From the NCBI GenBank assembly GCA_013151435.1, contig JAADIH010000191.1, positions 1 through 36,415 on the forward strand: a stretch of 36,415 nucleotides of DNA, written 5' to 3'. Made by a program: the position numbers and the translations under genes. The number at the start of each line of letters is the position of its first letter. The first letter of the stretch is position 1. Origin of the DNA: Alphaproteobacteria bacterium (lineage in GTDB: Bacteria; Pseudomonadota; Alphaproteobacteria; Caulobacterales; Parvularculaceae). The notes beneath the pieces are model-generated. The model was not told the origin of the DNA. It did no database searches and worked only from the letters and a program-made list of their open reading frames with translations. This document shows, in pieces, positions 8,532 to 17,311 of the stretch.

Positions 8532-9572
8532 ATGCCCATTCGTGTTCTCGTTGTTGATGATTCGCCGATCATGCGCGGTTTGATTTCACGCGCGCTAGAC
8601 CATGACCCTGACATTGACGTTGTTGGAACCGCCGGCGATCCTTACGAGGCGCGACAGGCGATCAAGTCGCTAAACCCCGATGTCATCACCCTTGATGTTG
8701 AGATGCCGCGCATGAACGGGATAGAATTTCTCGAAAAAATCATGCGCCTGCGACCGACGCCTGTTATCATGGTGTCTACGCTAACCCATAAAGGGGCTAC
8801 CGCGGCGATCCAAGCAATGAGCCTCGGCGCTATTGATTGTCTGGGTAAGCCTGATCGCGGAAATGCCCGCGAGGTCTTTGCGAAACTACCCGGGTTGGTA
8901 AAAGTTGCAGCGAGAGCCAATGTTAGGCCGTTGGGCGAGACGCGTGCGGTTAAGCCCTACCCGGATACGTTTGAACCAAATGAAAAAATCGTCGCCATCG
9001 GCGCCTCAACAGGAGGTGTCGAGGCGTTGACGGATGTCTTGTCAGGGTTTCCGGAAAATTGCCCGCCAACAGTTATCGTTCAGCACATGCCGGCATTGTT
9101 TACCGTCAGTTTTGCCAAACGGCTTGATACTTTGTGTGCGGCTAAGGTTGAAGAGGCGGTGGATGGTGCGCCGCTGGAGATGGGACGCGTCTATCTGGCG
9201 CCTGGTGGCGCTACGCATCTTTCTATTGCTGGAACAGGGCCCTTCACCTGCCGTCTTCGCGCAGATGACTTAGTAAGCGGCCATAGACCATCCGTTGACG
9301 TCCTTTTCAACAGTGTCGCCGAGAAGATTGGCAGACGCGCCGTTGGCGTTATTCTTACCGGTATGGGCGGCGATGGCGCCGCCGGTCTGCTTGCTATTCG
9401 CGAAACGGGTGCGGTGACAATCGGGCAAGATGAAGGCTCTTGCGTCATTTATGGAATGCCGAGGGTGGCGTTTGAAATGAAGGCTGTGCAGCGTCAATAT
9501 CCCTTGTCGCGAATAACTCCTGCGATCATGCGCGCTTGCGATCGTAATGCCAAAGCCGAGGCTGCTGCATGA
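8532..9572 (+). CDS. cheB: Chemotaxis response regulator methylesterase/glutaminase CheB
   Basis: A 346-residue two-domain protein. The N-terminal receiver (1-120) has D9-D10 and phospho-acceptor D55 in TLDVEMP. The C-terminal methylesterase has the catalytic triad Ser-His-Asp at S159 (GASTGG), H185 (QHMP) and D281 (GMGGDG). It removes methyl groups added by CheR and may deamidate receptor glutamines; phosphorylation by CheA releases its inhibition. Its stop overlaps the cheD start (ATGA), so the two are translationally coupled. Confidence 0.97.
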   Translation: MPIRVLVVDDSPIMRGLISRALDHDPDIDVVGTAGDPYEARQAIKSLNPDVITLDVEMPRMNGIEFLEKIMRLRPTPVIMVSTLTHKGATAAIQAMSLGAIDCLGKPDRGNAREVFAKLPGLVKVAARANVRPLGETRAVKPYPDTFEPNEKIVAIGASTGGVEALTDVLSGFPENCPPTVIVQHMPALFTVSFAKRLDTLCAAKVEEAVDGAPLEMGRVYLAPGGATHLSIAGTGPFTCRLRADDLVSGHRPSVDVLFNSVAEKIGRRAVGVILTGMGGDGAAGLLAIRETGAVTIGQDEGSCVIYGMPRVAFEMKAVQRQYPLSRITPAIMRACDRNAKAEAAA

Positions 9573-10150
9573 GCAGGTTTACCAACCTTGCGCGCAGCGC
9601 AGAACGCCCAAAGCCGGGAGACCAGCGCAAATTCAATGTTTTTCAGGGGCAATACAAAGTATCCAACCTGGAGAATGCAGTTCTATCGACACTGTTGGGA
9701 TCTTGCGTCGCGGTGTGCATGTACGATCCCGAGGCCGGTGTCGGCGGCATGAATCATTTTCTGGTGCCCGGCGGTGAAAACCGCGCTAATGAGCGCAGTC
9801 TCAGCCATGGCGCCTACTCAATGGAGCTCTTGATCAACGGGCTATTGAAACGCTGCGCAGAGCGCAAACGGCTGGTTGCTAAACTCTTTGGCGGCGCTTC
9901 TGTAATGTCCGGCCTGTCGGATGTCGGGCAACAAAATGCTGAATTTGCCCGCAGCTTTCTGGCGACGGAAGATATTCTCTGCATTAGCGAAAGTCTTGGC
10001 GGCAAGAGTGCGCGGCGTATAAATTTTTGGCCCTGTACCGGCCGGGTGCAGCAATTATTTATTCCCATTGCGGATGCGCCGCAGGTTGAAGAAGAAGACA
10101 AAAGTGAGCCAGAAGCGCCGCCTGCCGGTAATGATGTTGAACTATTTTGA
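9569..10150 (+). CDS. cheD: Chemoreceptor glutamine deamidase CheD
   Basis: A 193-residue CheD-family protein. The catalytic cysteine is C46 in GSCVAV and the histidine is H63 in GGMNHF, 17 residues later as in characterised CheD. The third residue of the triad position is S40 (T41 is adjacent), a conservative change from the usual threonine. CheD deamidates glutamines on receptors to make methylation sites. It is the last gene of the operon and has an acidic C-terminal tail. It overlaps cheB by 4 bases and converges with the secretion operon. Confidence 0.94.
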   Translation: MSRFTNLARSAERPKPGDQRKFNVFQGQYKVSNLENAVLSTLLGSCVAVCMYDPEAGVGGMNHFLVPGGENRANERSLSHGAYSMELLINGLLKRCAERKRLVAKLFGGASVMSGLSDVGQQNAEFARSFLATEDILCISESLGGKSARRINFWPCTGRVQQLFIPIADAPQVEEEDKSEPEAPPAGNDVELF

Positions 10151-10269
10151 TCACGCGCCATACTGTGACGCTTGGCCATCAACACCCTCACCCAGACATT
10201 TACTCCGCTCAGAGAGAGATTTTTTCTCGACATTCGGGCGTACATCCCCCGCAACACGTCTCTGCTTAG

Positions 10270-10302
10270 TTTTCCTTGATAAATAGGAATCTACAAGGAA
10301 AA
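10270..10302. terminator. Inverted repeat in the convergent cheD/gspK gap
   Basis: The gap 10151-10498 separates two converging operons and shows no gene. It contains a perfect 9-base inverted repeat, TTTTCCTTG (10270-10278) and CAAGGAAAA (10294-10302) with a 15-base loop. Its A/T-rich outer arms could serve as a terminator in either direction. A weaker hairpin (ATGAG/CTCAT) follows at once, and a short GCGATTGAATCGC then GTTTTT lies near 10475-10490. The convergent location supports a terminator role, but none is a textbook example. Confidence 0.4.
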
Positions 10303-10498
10303 TATGAGTTTTCGGCTCATTTGGCGGGTTTTCAGGCCAAAGGCGGCTGCGCATTCAGCGCTTTAAACACAGTTTCCTTGCGCAAACTAACAGAGAATAT
10401 TTTTTGTGGAACGAGGAATAACAATTAGGTTTCAGCGAGACGAGATTAACCTCTGGGCGCCAAACAATGCGATTGAATCGCGTTTTTGACAGGCGACG

Positions 10499-11371
10499 CT
10501 AATCTTTCACGCCACATGTTTCGTCAACTGTTGCAGTTTCTTCGCTCGCATCAAACCGAGTAATCCATTCGTAGGCTCTGGTTTGCGCGCCAGTGATGCG
10601 GAAAACGCCGGTTAGGGCGACGCCCCTGTGGTCCGGATTAGTTCTACTCTTTGCCGATGCCGTAATGGCATATCTTCTGCCTGCGGCGGCGCTGCGTGAG
10701 GCGGTGCCGAGCTGGACGCCAGAAGCTGCGTCGTTGCGTTGCGTGTCGCGGTTATAGAGTTTCGTCAGCAAGGCAGCTGAGGGCGCCCTACCGTCGCCGA
10801 AGACGGTCAAAACCGGCATGGCGCATTTAGCCAGCTTTGGCGATATGCCGAGCACAAGCGATAATTCGTCAGCGGAGTAAAACAGACGATTGCCGATTCT
10901 CTCTCCGTTTCGCGCGGCGGCATAATCGCGCCGTTCGGCGCCATTTGGCCTCGCCAAATCGTCTGTGTCACGCCAATCAGCGACGTGTGCGGCGAGTTTG
11001 GTCGCATTTTCCTCCTCTTCGCCTAGAAAGCGAAAGAAGTCAGCCAGCACTTGCTCGCTTGCAAGGTTGAGATCGAGCTTTTCGCTTTCCTGAGCTGGTG
11101 AGAAAGAAACGTCATAGCCATTGATGGAAAACTCCAGAGTTGAGACCCCTTCGATTCGACCGGCACGCTCGCCAGCGATTGCCTGTGCGGCGAACTCAAG
11201 GCCATCGGCCGCCGCCTGGCGGGCGAGGAATGTATTTTCTCTGGCTGCCGCAATGCGCGCCTCAATACGGGCGCTTGCAAGCGCAACAGCGAGCGCCACG
11301 GATAGAAGAAGCGCTACCCACAAGACAATGACCAGGGCGGCGCCGCGCTGTCTTTTCTTTCGGTCGATCAT
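10499..11371 (-). CDS. gspK: Type II secretion minor pseudopilin GspK
   Basis: A 290-residue protein starting with a prepilin-like leader (KKRQRG, then AALVIVLWVALLLSVALAVALAS). The residue five positions after the cleavage site is isoleucine rather than the glutamate of other pseudopilins, which is normal for GspK. The large C-terminal part, with the AADGLEFAAQAIAGE and DLNLASEQVLADFF segments, is the helical GspK domain that caps the pseudopilus with GspI and GspJ. Its start overlaps the gspD stop (ATGA). It is the last gene of the operon. Confidence 0.9.
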   Translation of the reverse strand: MIDRKKRQRGAALVIVLWVALLLSVALAVALASARIEARIAAARENTFLARQAAADGLEFAAQAIAGERAGRIEGVSTLEFSINGYDVSFSPAQESEKLDLNLASEQVLADFFRFLGEEEENATKLAAHVADWRDTDDLARPNGAERRDYAAARNGERIGNRLFYSADELSLVLGISPKLAKCAMPVLTVFGDGRAPSAALLTKLYNRDTQRNDAASGVQLGTASRSAAAGRRYAITASAKSRTNPDHRGVALTGVFRITGAQTRAYEWITRFDASEETATVDETCGVKD

Positions 11372-13413
11372 TCAATGGGTGTAGCACGTTCTCCGAGACG
11401 GTGCATTTCACGGCGGATAAATTTGATTGCATTTTGCGCGTCCGCGTCGCTACGGATAATGCGTGGCGTTAAAAAGATAATCAGCTCAGTGCGGCGCTTG
11501 GTGATATCGCGGGACCTAAAGGCGTAACCGAGGCCGGGGATATCCTTTAAAATCGGAACACCGCTTTGATTGTCGGTGTATGTTTCGCGGATGAGACCGC
11601 CAAGCGCGATGGTGCCGTTATTTTTGACGGCGACGGTGCTGGTAAATTTGCGTTGTCGGATGGTTGGGGAATCGATGCCGGATGTTGTTGTCGGAACAAC
11701 GTCGCTGACTTCCTGCGTCACTTCCAAGACCACAATATCACTGGCGTTAATCCGCGGTTTTACTTCCAAAATGACACCCGTCTCGCGCAACTGCACGGTT
11801 GAGACAATCGGCGCGCCTTGATCGATGACGCTCTGTGCGGTTTGGGTGACAACCGGCACTTCATCGCCGACCTGTAAGTTTGCCGACTGATTGTTTAAAA
11901 CCATGATCGACGGCGTCGACAGAACGCTGACATCGGTGACCGATGCAAGCGTGTTCAACGCGACTTGAACATTGGTGTCGAAATATGTGTAACTCAGTCC
12001 TGGAAACACAGGTCCTACAGCGCCTTGGCTATTGTCGGCGAGTGTGGCCGTCGATTCTGCATTTTGAAAAAACCACCTAACGCCGTAGCTGAGATCATCG
12101 TTGAGCGTGACTTCGACAATCGTAGCTTCGATTAAAACCTGCGGCGACTGCACGTCCATACGGGCCACGAGGTCGAGGATTTCGCGATATTCCTGATCAG
12201 TCGCGCGAATGATGAGAGCGTTGTTAAGCTCGTCCGTCGAAATCGTTGCGCGATCGCCGCCACCACCCGGCAGCGCCGGGCGCCGGAAAGTCGGTTGCAC
12301 TGCTGCGCCGCCTGCATCGTTCGTGGGGCTCGCGCTGGCGGAAAACGCACCGCCGCCAAAGGCTGTATTGAGCTGGTCCGCCAAGACTTCCGCAGGCGTA
12401 TTCTGGACGGCATAGTAGCGCAAACGACGCTCATCGCCGCCAGATGGCTGGTCAAGCCGTTCGATCCAGGCGCGCGTTTCGCGAAAGCCTTCTTTTGTGC
12501 GTGCCGTAACGAACAGAAGGTTTAGCCGCGGTAGGGCGATCAATTCCGCTTGAGTCCCACCGCCAGCTACGGCCGCGTCCAAAACCGTAATGATCTCTTC
12601 CCGGATTGTTTCAGCGTTGGCGTAGCGAAGCTTGAACATGCCGAATGTGCGGTCCGTCAGATAGGGCGTGTCAAAAGCCGCGATTGCATCGATTGCGTTT
12701 ACGACCTCGGCTTGCGCGCCGCGCAGTAAGAGCGCGCTTCGGTCTTCATCGACAGTGATAGTCAAGCGGTCGGATATGAACGGGTCAATAAGCTGCGCCA
12801 ATTCGCCAGGCGCGGCGAATTTTATCGGAACGATGGTGACGCCATAGCCGACATAACTGTTCCCTGCATTTAGCAGCGGCTGGGCGGCGGCGCTGGCGCT
12901 CGTGGTGGTGGTCAGGAGAAATCCAAAATTGGTTTTCACCAGCGCCAAACCAGACTCGGCGAGCACGGTTTCGAGCGCGGTTAGCGCTTCTGCGACCGCG
13001 ACCGGTTCTGCCGCTGTTAGCGTGATGGCGCCGCTGACGCCGTCAGCGATGGTTAACGGTTGTTCTAGCGCTTCAGCAAGCACTGCGCGCGCAACGTCCG
13101 CCACGGGCGCGTTGACGAAAGCAAGTGAGAGCGTTCTGCCTGAAAGCGGGTCATCATCGGGGCCGGCTTGCGACAATGACCCTACAATTGCTTTGTAATA
13201 CACCAGCCGGTCTGGGTCTTGTTTTGACACAGGCGCCGGCGTTTGAGTAGGGGCAGGAATGCTCCCTTCTTCTGGTGGCGCAGGGCTCGCAAAGCCTGGC
13301 AAGGCGGGGGTGCTCGGGCGTGGTTGAAGTTTTTGCAGCGACGCACAGCCGGCCAGCGCCGCGATTAGAGCAAGCCCGAATATTAACCGTGTTGCATGCG
13401 GCAGTTTAATCAT
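11368..13413 (-). CDS. gspD: Type II secretion outer-membrane secretin GspD
   Basis: A 681-residue secretin. A lipoprotein signal (LALIAALAGC) at residues 13-23 suggests lipid anchoring at the outer membrane, which could remove the need for a pilotin. A proline-rich linker is followed by the N0 domain (LSLAFVNAPVADVARAVL), N1-N3 repeats (VPIKFAAPGELAQLIDPFI, FKLRYANAETIREEI, RLRYYAVQNTPAEVLADQL) and the secretin core from about 430 (QVLIEATIVEVTLNDD, VPVVTQTAQ, ELIIFLTPRII). It forms the exit channel of the system. It overlaps gspK by 4 bases and follows the GspC-like gene after 56 bases. Confidence 0.95.
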   Translation of the reverse strand: MIKLPHATRLIFGLALIAALAGCASLQKLQPRPSTPALPGFASPAPPEEGSIPAPTQTPAPVSKQDPDRLVYYKAIVGSLSQAGPDDDPLSGRTLSLAFVNAPVADVARAVLAEALEQPLTIADGVSGAITLTAAEPVAVAEALTALETVLAESGLALVKTNFGFLLTTTTSASAAAQPLLNAGNSYVGYGVTIVPIKFAAPGELAQLIDPFISDRLTITVDEDRSALLLRGAQAEVVNAIDAIAAFDTPYLTDRTFGMFKLRYANAETIREEIITVLDAAVAGGGTQAELIALPRLNLLFVTARTKEGFRETRAWIERLDQPSGGDERRLRYYAVQNTPAEVLADQLNTAFGGGAFSASASPTNDAGGAAVQPTFRRPALPGGGGDRATISTDELNNALIIRATDQEYREILDLVARMDVQSPQVLIEATIVEVTLNDDLSYGVRWFFQNAESTATLADNSQGAVGPVFPGLSYTYFDTNVQVALNTLASVTDVSVLSTPSIMVLNNQSANLQVGDEVPVVTQTAQSVIDQGAPIVSTVQLRETGVILEVKPRINASDIVVLEVTQEVSDVVPTTTSGIDSPTIRQRKFTSTVAVKNNGTIALGGLIRETYTDNQSGVPILKDIPGLGYAFRSRDITKRRTELIIFLTPRIIRSDADAQNAIKFIRREMHRLGERATPIE

Positions 13414-13469
13414 AGTCGCATCTTTGCTTGGTAAACGAATATAGGATTGAGCAAGTTTTACGCCGCTCT

Positions 13470-13931
13470 TTATTGTTGTTCAGACGATAAAGGCAGCTCA
13501 AAATCTTGCCCTTCTTTTTCAAAACGGGCGCTTATCCCATCAAGCGACAAGAGTTTGAAGCCGTCAATGCTTTCGTCTGGTTTTAAGATGAAGTTTTGGT
13601 TGTTATCGCCGCCAAAGACCGCCGCTTGTCGGCCATCGGATTTCGCCATCCCAAGATAGCGGTATTTGCGAAGCGATGCGGCCGGGTCGGGAGGCGGCGC
13701 AGCGGGCGCATCGTTAGCGGCCGACGTCTGCGGCTGGGCTGGTTCAGGAAGCTGGCTGCGGTCAAATAACGTGGCGAGAGCGTGAAACTCGGTGGCGGCG
13801 TCAGCGAGATCGGGAATTACATTCTTGGTTGGATCTGTGACCGCCTGATTTTTAATAGGCCAGAACGCCAGAAAAGCTGCGAGTACGGCGCTGAGCGCTG
13901 CAATGGCATAAGTTGCATGTAGTTGTCTCAT
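13470..13931 (-). CDS. GspC/PilP-like inner-membrane secretion component
   Basis: This 153-residue protein has one N-terminal membrane helix (about 8-26), an Ala/Pro-rich linker (about 65-90) and a small C-terminal beta domain (YRYLGMAKSDGRQAAVF, then DGFKLLSLDGISARFEKEGQDFEL). That layout matches the HR domain of GspC or PilP, which touches the secretin N0 domain in the periplasm. Its place just before gspD supports GspC. It is much shorter than classical GspC and lacks a PDZ domain. Its start overlaps the gspM stop (ATGA). GspN is the other possible name. Confidence 0.65.
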   Translation of the reverse strand: MRQLHATYAIAALSAVLAAFLAFWPIKNQAVTDPTKNVIPDLADAATEFHALATLFDRSQLPEPAQPQTSAANDAPAAPPPDPAASLRKYRYLGMAKSDGRQAAVFGGDNNQNFILKPDESIDGFKLLSLDGISARFEKEGQDFELPLSSEQQ

Positions 13932-14473
13932 TGGGCTGGCGCCTCCGTTGGAGCGCCGATAATCGCAAACTTTAGTCTGAGATTACCGCCGCCAGAACCC
14001 TCATCCGTTGAAAAATCAAATCCGGCTAGCCGTTTCTCCCCAAGCTGTGCGTCATCCAGCGCCGCCAGCAGATTTTCTATCGACCCGTTTGCGCGAACTT
14101 CCGACATATAAACCGTGAACTGATTATCAAGCGGTGTTTGGCTCGGCTGGCAGGGGAAGGTGATCGTGTTGCCATGTTTGGCGTGGCTATCAGCGAGGGC
14201 GCTACAAGAAGCTAGAACGATTTGCGCCGCGGCGCCTGTTTCAGGCTCGATGGTCTTGGCGGTTATATTTTCGTCAGTGACAGGTTTTTGAAATGCAACG
14301 ATGCGTTGCTCGAGGGCTTTGATTGTTTCCTGCTTACCGCTTAGCTGCGCTTGACCCTCAAGGGCGGCGCCCAGTAGCGACAAAACAGGAAACCCAACAC
14401 CGAATAAGATAGCGGCAAGAATTACCCAAGAGGAGAGCGCATGGAGGTGTTTGTTTTCGAGAAGCGACATCAT
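13928..14473 (-). CDS. gspM: Type II secretion inner-membrane platform protein GspM
   Basis: A 181-residue protein with a single membrane helix (about 15-37), a periplasmic coiled-coil segment (about 40-62) and a small ferredoxin-like C-terminal domain ending in LRLKFAIIGAP. This is the GspM layout; the sequence is divergent, so context carries much of the assignment. It overlaps gspL by 4 bases at its start and the GspC-like gene by 4 bases at its end. GspM pairs with GspL in the assembly platform. Confidence 0.8.
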   Translation of the reverse strand: MMSLLENKHLHALSSWVILAAILFGVGFPVLSLLGAALEGQAQLSGKQETIKALEQRIVAFQKPVTDENITAKTIEPETGAAAQIVLASCSALADSHAKHGNTITFPCQPSQTPLDNQFTVYMSEVRANGSIENLLAALDDAQLGEKRLAGFDFSTDEGSGGGNLRLKFAIIGAPTEAPAQ

Positions 14474-15492
14474 TGGCTCTTCTTCGCAAGCCGAGGCATC
14501 GGCCGAGTGGTTTGGAACTTCTCATAGCTGGGATATGCTGACGGCGTGCGACGAAGGGGTGGCGTTGCGTTTTTTGGCGCGGAACCAATCGGCGTCAACC
14601 CAGAAATCTGTAATGCGTCATTTGCAAATGATATCTGATTAATAATGCCGCCATCGGGTATATCCGCCGTTATCTCGTTTATAGCGCCTTGCACATCTCG
14701 CAGGCTGGTTAGCGTTGGGGCGATCGCTGCAAGCGTGGCGCGCTTGTCCGCATCGGCGCGTAAGCGACGCGCCTCACTGATGAGGTCGTTTTCATAGACC
14801 TCTAGCGCAGCTATTTTCACGCTAGCGCGATGGTTGAAGGCCGCCGCTAAGACAATGAATACGGACACAAGCACGGCCGCGGCAATGGGCCATTGTTGCA
14901 ACGCTCCGTTTGCAAGCTTGCTGAATGTCTTGAAAGAATATTTCACTTTTCCCGTAGCATCCGCCGCGGCGCCCACATTGTTTACCTGTCTGCCAGCAAG
15001 GGCTTTTATCGCCTCATTGACCGACGACTTTTTTGTAATCGCGACCTCAACGTCAAGGCGCCCGGGATTTGATTTTCTCAACGCCCCGATAGCGAATGAC
15101 GCATCTTCCGGCGGGATGGGCGATATCTCGTCCAGCCGCATCGCGACGGCATCCGCCAAAGTGGCGCGCGCTGCGGTGGGAAGATCAATCATGGTTTCAA
15201 AAATCAGTGAATCTTGCAACGTGACCGTAGTGGGCAGGTCATTCGGCGACCCGCGTTCACCGACCAGCCTTTGCTCACCCAGTAAGGACTTTTCAACCGT
15301 TCCGAGCGTGCTGATGTTTGTTGAACCATCAAATTCGATGATGGTTTCTTTGGGCATGAAGCGATATTCACGTAACCTGCGCGGCGCCCAGATGCGCATT
15401 CCCGCGCGTTGCCAGTCCAGCGCCTTGCGCCAGTCCGGCAGCGTCAAGCCGGTTATCGGCTGGTGAAGAAAGGCAGGACCTAATCGCGGCAT
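14470..15492 (-). CDS. gspL: Type II secretion platform protein GspL (PilN-like)
   Basis: From the ATG at 15492 the protein has 340 residues; an ATG at 15519 would add nine but overlap gspJ more. The cytoplasmic part (about 1-200) carries actin-like fold segments (LLGEQRLVGERG, TLQDSLIFETMIDLP) that would dock GspE. A membrane helix lies at about 210-230 (WPIAAAVLVSVFIVLAAAF), and the periplasmic part is a coiled coil plus PilN-type domain (IINQISFANDALQISGLTP). The cytoplasmic domain is shorter than in enterobacterial GspL. Position between gspJ and gspM supports the call. Confidence 0.82.
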   Translation of the reverse strand: MPRLGPAFLHQPITGLTLPDWRKALDWQRAGMRIWAPRRLREYRFMPKETIIEFDGSTNISTLGTVEKSLLGEQRLVGERGSPNDLPTTVTLQDSLIFETMIDLPTAARATLADAVAMRLDEISPIPPEDASFAIGALRKSNPGRLDVEVAITKKSSVNEAIKALAGRQVNNVGAAADATGKVKYSFKTFSKLANGALQQWPIAAAVLVSVFIVLAAAFNHRASVKIAALEVYENDLISEARRLRADADKRATLAAIAPTLTSLRDVQGAINEITADIPDGGIINQISFANDALQISGLTPIGSAPKNATPPLRRTPSAYPSYEKFQTTRPMPRLAKKSQ

Positions 15493-16088
15493 TTGCGGCT
15501 CACAGGGTCGAATGCACAATGCAACGGCGCGCCGCCGCTGAGTGCATATTCCAGAATGACCGGCCTGCCGCCATCCTCGGATTTAATTTCCACACGGACA
15601 AGCTGTGGCGGACGTTTTCCTTTCCAGTCTTTGCGCCAACCTATTGGTGCGCGCTCTGTGGCGCGCCCGTAATATGAAAAACCACTGACATTTGCGGGGA
15701 ACAAGTTAGTAGACAGTTGTTCGTCGTCGTCTTTGTCCAGCTTTTGGATAGTCCCCAACAAGGCGCCGTTTTCAATGGTCAATTTAAAAACTCTCGCAGC
15801 CGTTGGATTTCCAGCAAATGAAACAACACGCAACGCATCTGGCGCGCCCTCAAAGCGAAGCTTAGGCTCGCCAGCGGCCAGTAAAATAGAATTGCTAAAT
15901 ATTTGGGTTAGCGCTCCGTCAACACTGCGAATGGCTTCGCGGGTTTTACCGTCTTGCAGAATTGCGGACGAGATTCGGATAGAGCCGAAGACCGCCGGGG
16001 CAAGCGCGCTTGCGAGCCCCGCCAACAGGGCGGTCGCAATCAACGCTTCCACAAGCGAATAACCCCGCTGTTTCGCAGTCCTCTGCAT
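15480..16088 (-). CDS. gspJ: Type II secretion minor pseudopilin GspJ
   Basis: A 202-residue prepilin-like protein with a short basic leader, cleavage after QRG and YSLVEALIATALLAG, giving the required glutamate at position 5 of the mature form. The long C-terminal domain (LRFEGAPDALRVVSFAG, PQLVRVEIKSEDGGRPVILEY) is typical of GspJ. It forms the pseudopilus tip with GspI and GspK. Its start overlaps the gspI stop by one base (TAATG on the minus strand). Confidence 0.87.
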   Translation of the reverse strand: MQRTAKQRGYSLVEALIATALLAGLASALAPAVFGSIRISSAILQDGKTREAIRSVDGALTQIFSNSILLAAGEPKLRFEGAPDALRVVSFAGNPTAARVFKLTIENGALLGTIQKLDKDDDEQLSTNLFPANVSGFSYYGRATERAPIGWRKDWKGKRPPQLVRVEIKSEDGGRPVILEYALSGGAPLHCAFDPVSRKCRD

Positions 16089-16462
16089 TAGCGCCCACCC
16101 ACTGGACGGCGTGCTAAAAATTCGAACGAGCGCACAGCGCTCGTATCATTTCTAACAATGACAATGTCGAATGTTGAAGAGGCATCGCTAGTGTCGCCCA
16201 AAGAGAGCGGCGCTCGTTCGATTCTCCACCCGGTAAGGCCGGCCAGGATATCGTCACCCGCCAGCCCCGCATTCAATCGCGCGACGATGGTTTTTACATC
16301 GGTCAGCTGTTGGGCGCGTTCCTCGCTTCGCGCATTGAGACGCACCACGCCTGACAACGCGCTTGCAATGGCGGTCAATACGCCGGCCGCTATTGCGGTG
16401 GCGATTAAAATTTCGGTGAGGGCGTAACCGCGCTGCCTCGGCTTTTTTGCGGGCTCACTCAA
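16088..16462 (-). CDS. gspI: Type II secretion minor pseudopilin GspI
   Basis: A 124-residue prepilin with leader MSEPAKKPRQRG followed by YALTEILIATAIAAGVL, so mature Glu5 is present. Its short length, and its position between the GspH-like and GspJ-like genes, identify it as GspI, the organiser of the pseudopilus tip. It overlaps gspH by 8 bases and gspJ by one. The C-terminal domain is too divergent to identify without context. Confidence 0.83.
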   Translation of the reverse strand: MSEPAKKPRQRGYALTEILIATAIAAGVLTAIASALSGVVRLNARSEERAQQLTDVKTIVARLNAGLAGDDILAGLTGWRIERAPLSLGDTSDASSTFDIVIVRNDTSAVRSFEFLARRPVGGR

Positions 16463-16892
16463 TGCGTTCGATCTTTCCTGTTATGGCGTGAACAAGGATC
16501 ACCGCCCGGCGCTGGTTCTTGGTGATTTCAATGCGGCCGCCAGGATTTGCAAACTGGTCTGCAAACACAATTCCTTCAACAGAGTTGGTCGCCCAATCAA
16601 TAGCGAGATCACCTCGAAACCGCCGGTTAAGATTGAGGTTAGAAATCATGTACCCCGCATCGGAACGCGCCACCGCAACGCGCTCGCCGGACTGTTGCGC
16701 TTCGAGGCGCGCCCGCTTCAAATCCGTCACCAATTGTTCGGCTGTTTGATCAATAATCAGGCGCGGCGAGCGCGCGTTAATTGCACTTGCTGCAATCAAC
16801 GTGGCGAATGAAAAAATCGATAGCACAAACAGCAACTCAACCAACGTAAATCCACGCTGATGAGGCCGGTTATATTTTTCGGATGTCAGCAT
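16455..16892 (-). CDS. gspH: Type II secretion minor pseudopilin GspH
   Basis: A prepilin of about 145 residues with leader MLTSEKYNRPHQRG and mature start FTLVELLFVLSIFSFATLI (Glu5 present). The segment LVTDLKRARLEAQQSGERVAV is the GspH/FimT signature. The ATG at 16892 is preferred; the upstream ATG at 16922 would give an unusually long leader and a 53-base overlap with gspG. GspH links the tip complex to the GspG filament. Confidence 0.87.
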   Translation of the reverse strand: MLTSEKYNRPHQRGFTLVELLFVLSIFSFATLIAASAINARSPRLIIDQTAEQLVTDLKRARLEAQQSGERVAVARSDAGYMISNLNLNRRFRGDLAIDWATNSVEGIVFADQFANPGGRIEITKNQRRAVILVHAITGKIERIE

Positions 16893-17304
16893 CTTCACCG
16901 TCGCCGCCTTCTTCTCCATCACGGCCCAGCGAGATCACCTCAAAATCGTCGCCACTTTCCGTAACGCTATATTGAAACGGACGCCCCCACGGGTCGGTGA
17001 GGCCGCTCTTTTCTTTGAGGTAAGGGCCCAGCCACCGCTCGGCCGCATCAGGCGCTTCTACCAGAGCGGTCAAGCCGTCAGACAATTCTGGGTAACGACC
17101 ATAATCGAGATAATAAAGCTCAAGCGAAGAGGCGATGTTCGATGCTTGGGTGCGTGCGATATCGGTTTTGGCGCGTCCCAAATATCCGACAACGCGGGGC
17201 GCGACCAGCGTCGCCAAAAAGGCCAATATGGCGAGCACAACCAGCAGCTCAAACAATGTAAGGCCGCGCTGGTGGTTTCGCTTAGAATTTTTTGTTGCTT
17301 TCAT
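16870..17304 (-). CDS. gspG: Type II secretion major pseudopilin GspG
   Basis: About 144 residues. After the leader ending HQRG comes LTLFELLVVLAILAFLATLVAPRVVGYLG, with Glu5 in place. The C-terminal part has the strongly conserved LYYLDYGRYP, GLTALV, WLGPYLK and DPWGRPFQY segments plus an acidic loop near the end that in characterised GspG binds calcium. The start at 17304 is chosen because GAGG lies 5 bases upstream; an ATG at 17328 inside the gspF end would add eight residues. It forms the pseudopilus shaft. Confidence 0.95.
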   Translation of the reverse strand: MKATKNSKRNHQRGLTLFELLVVLAILAFLATLVAPRVVGYLGRAKTDIARTQASNIASSLELYYLDYGRYPELSDGLTALVEAPDAAERWLGPYLKEKSGLTDPWGRPFQYSVTESGDDFEVISLGRDGEEGGDGEDADIRKI

Positions 17305-17311
17305 CATCGCC

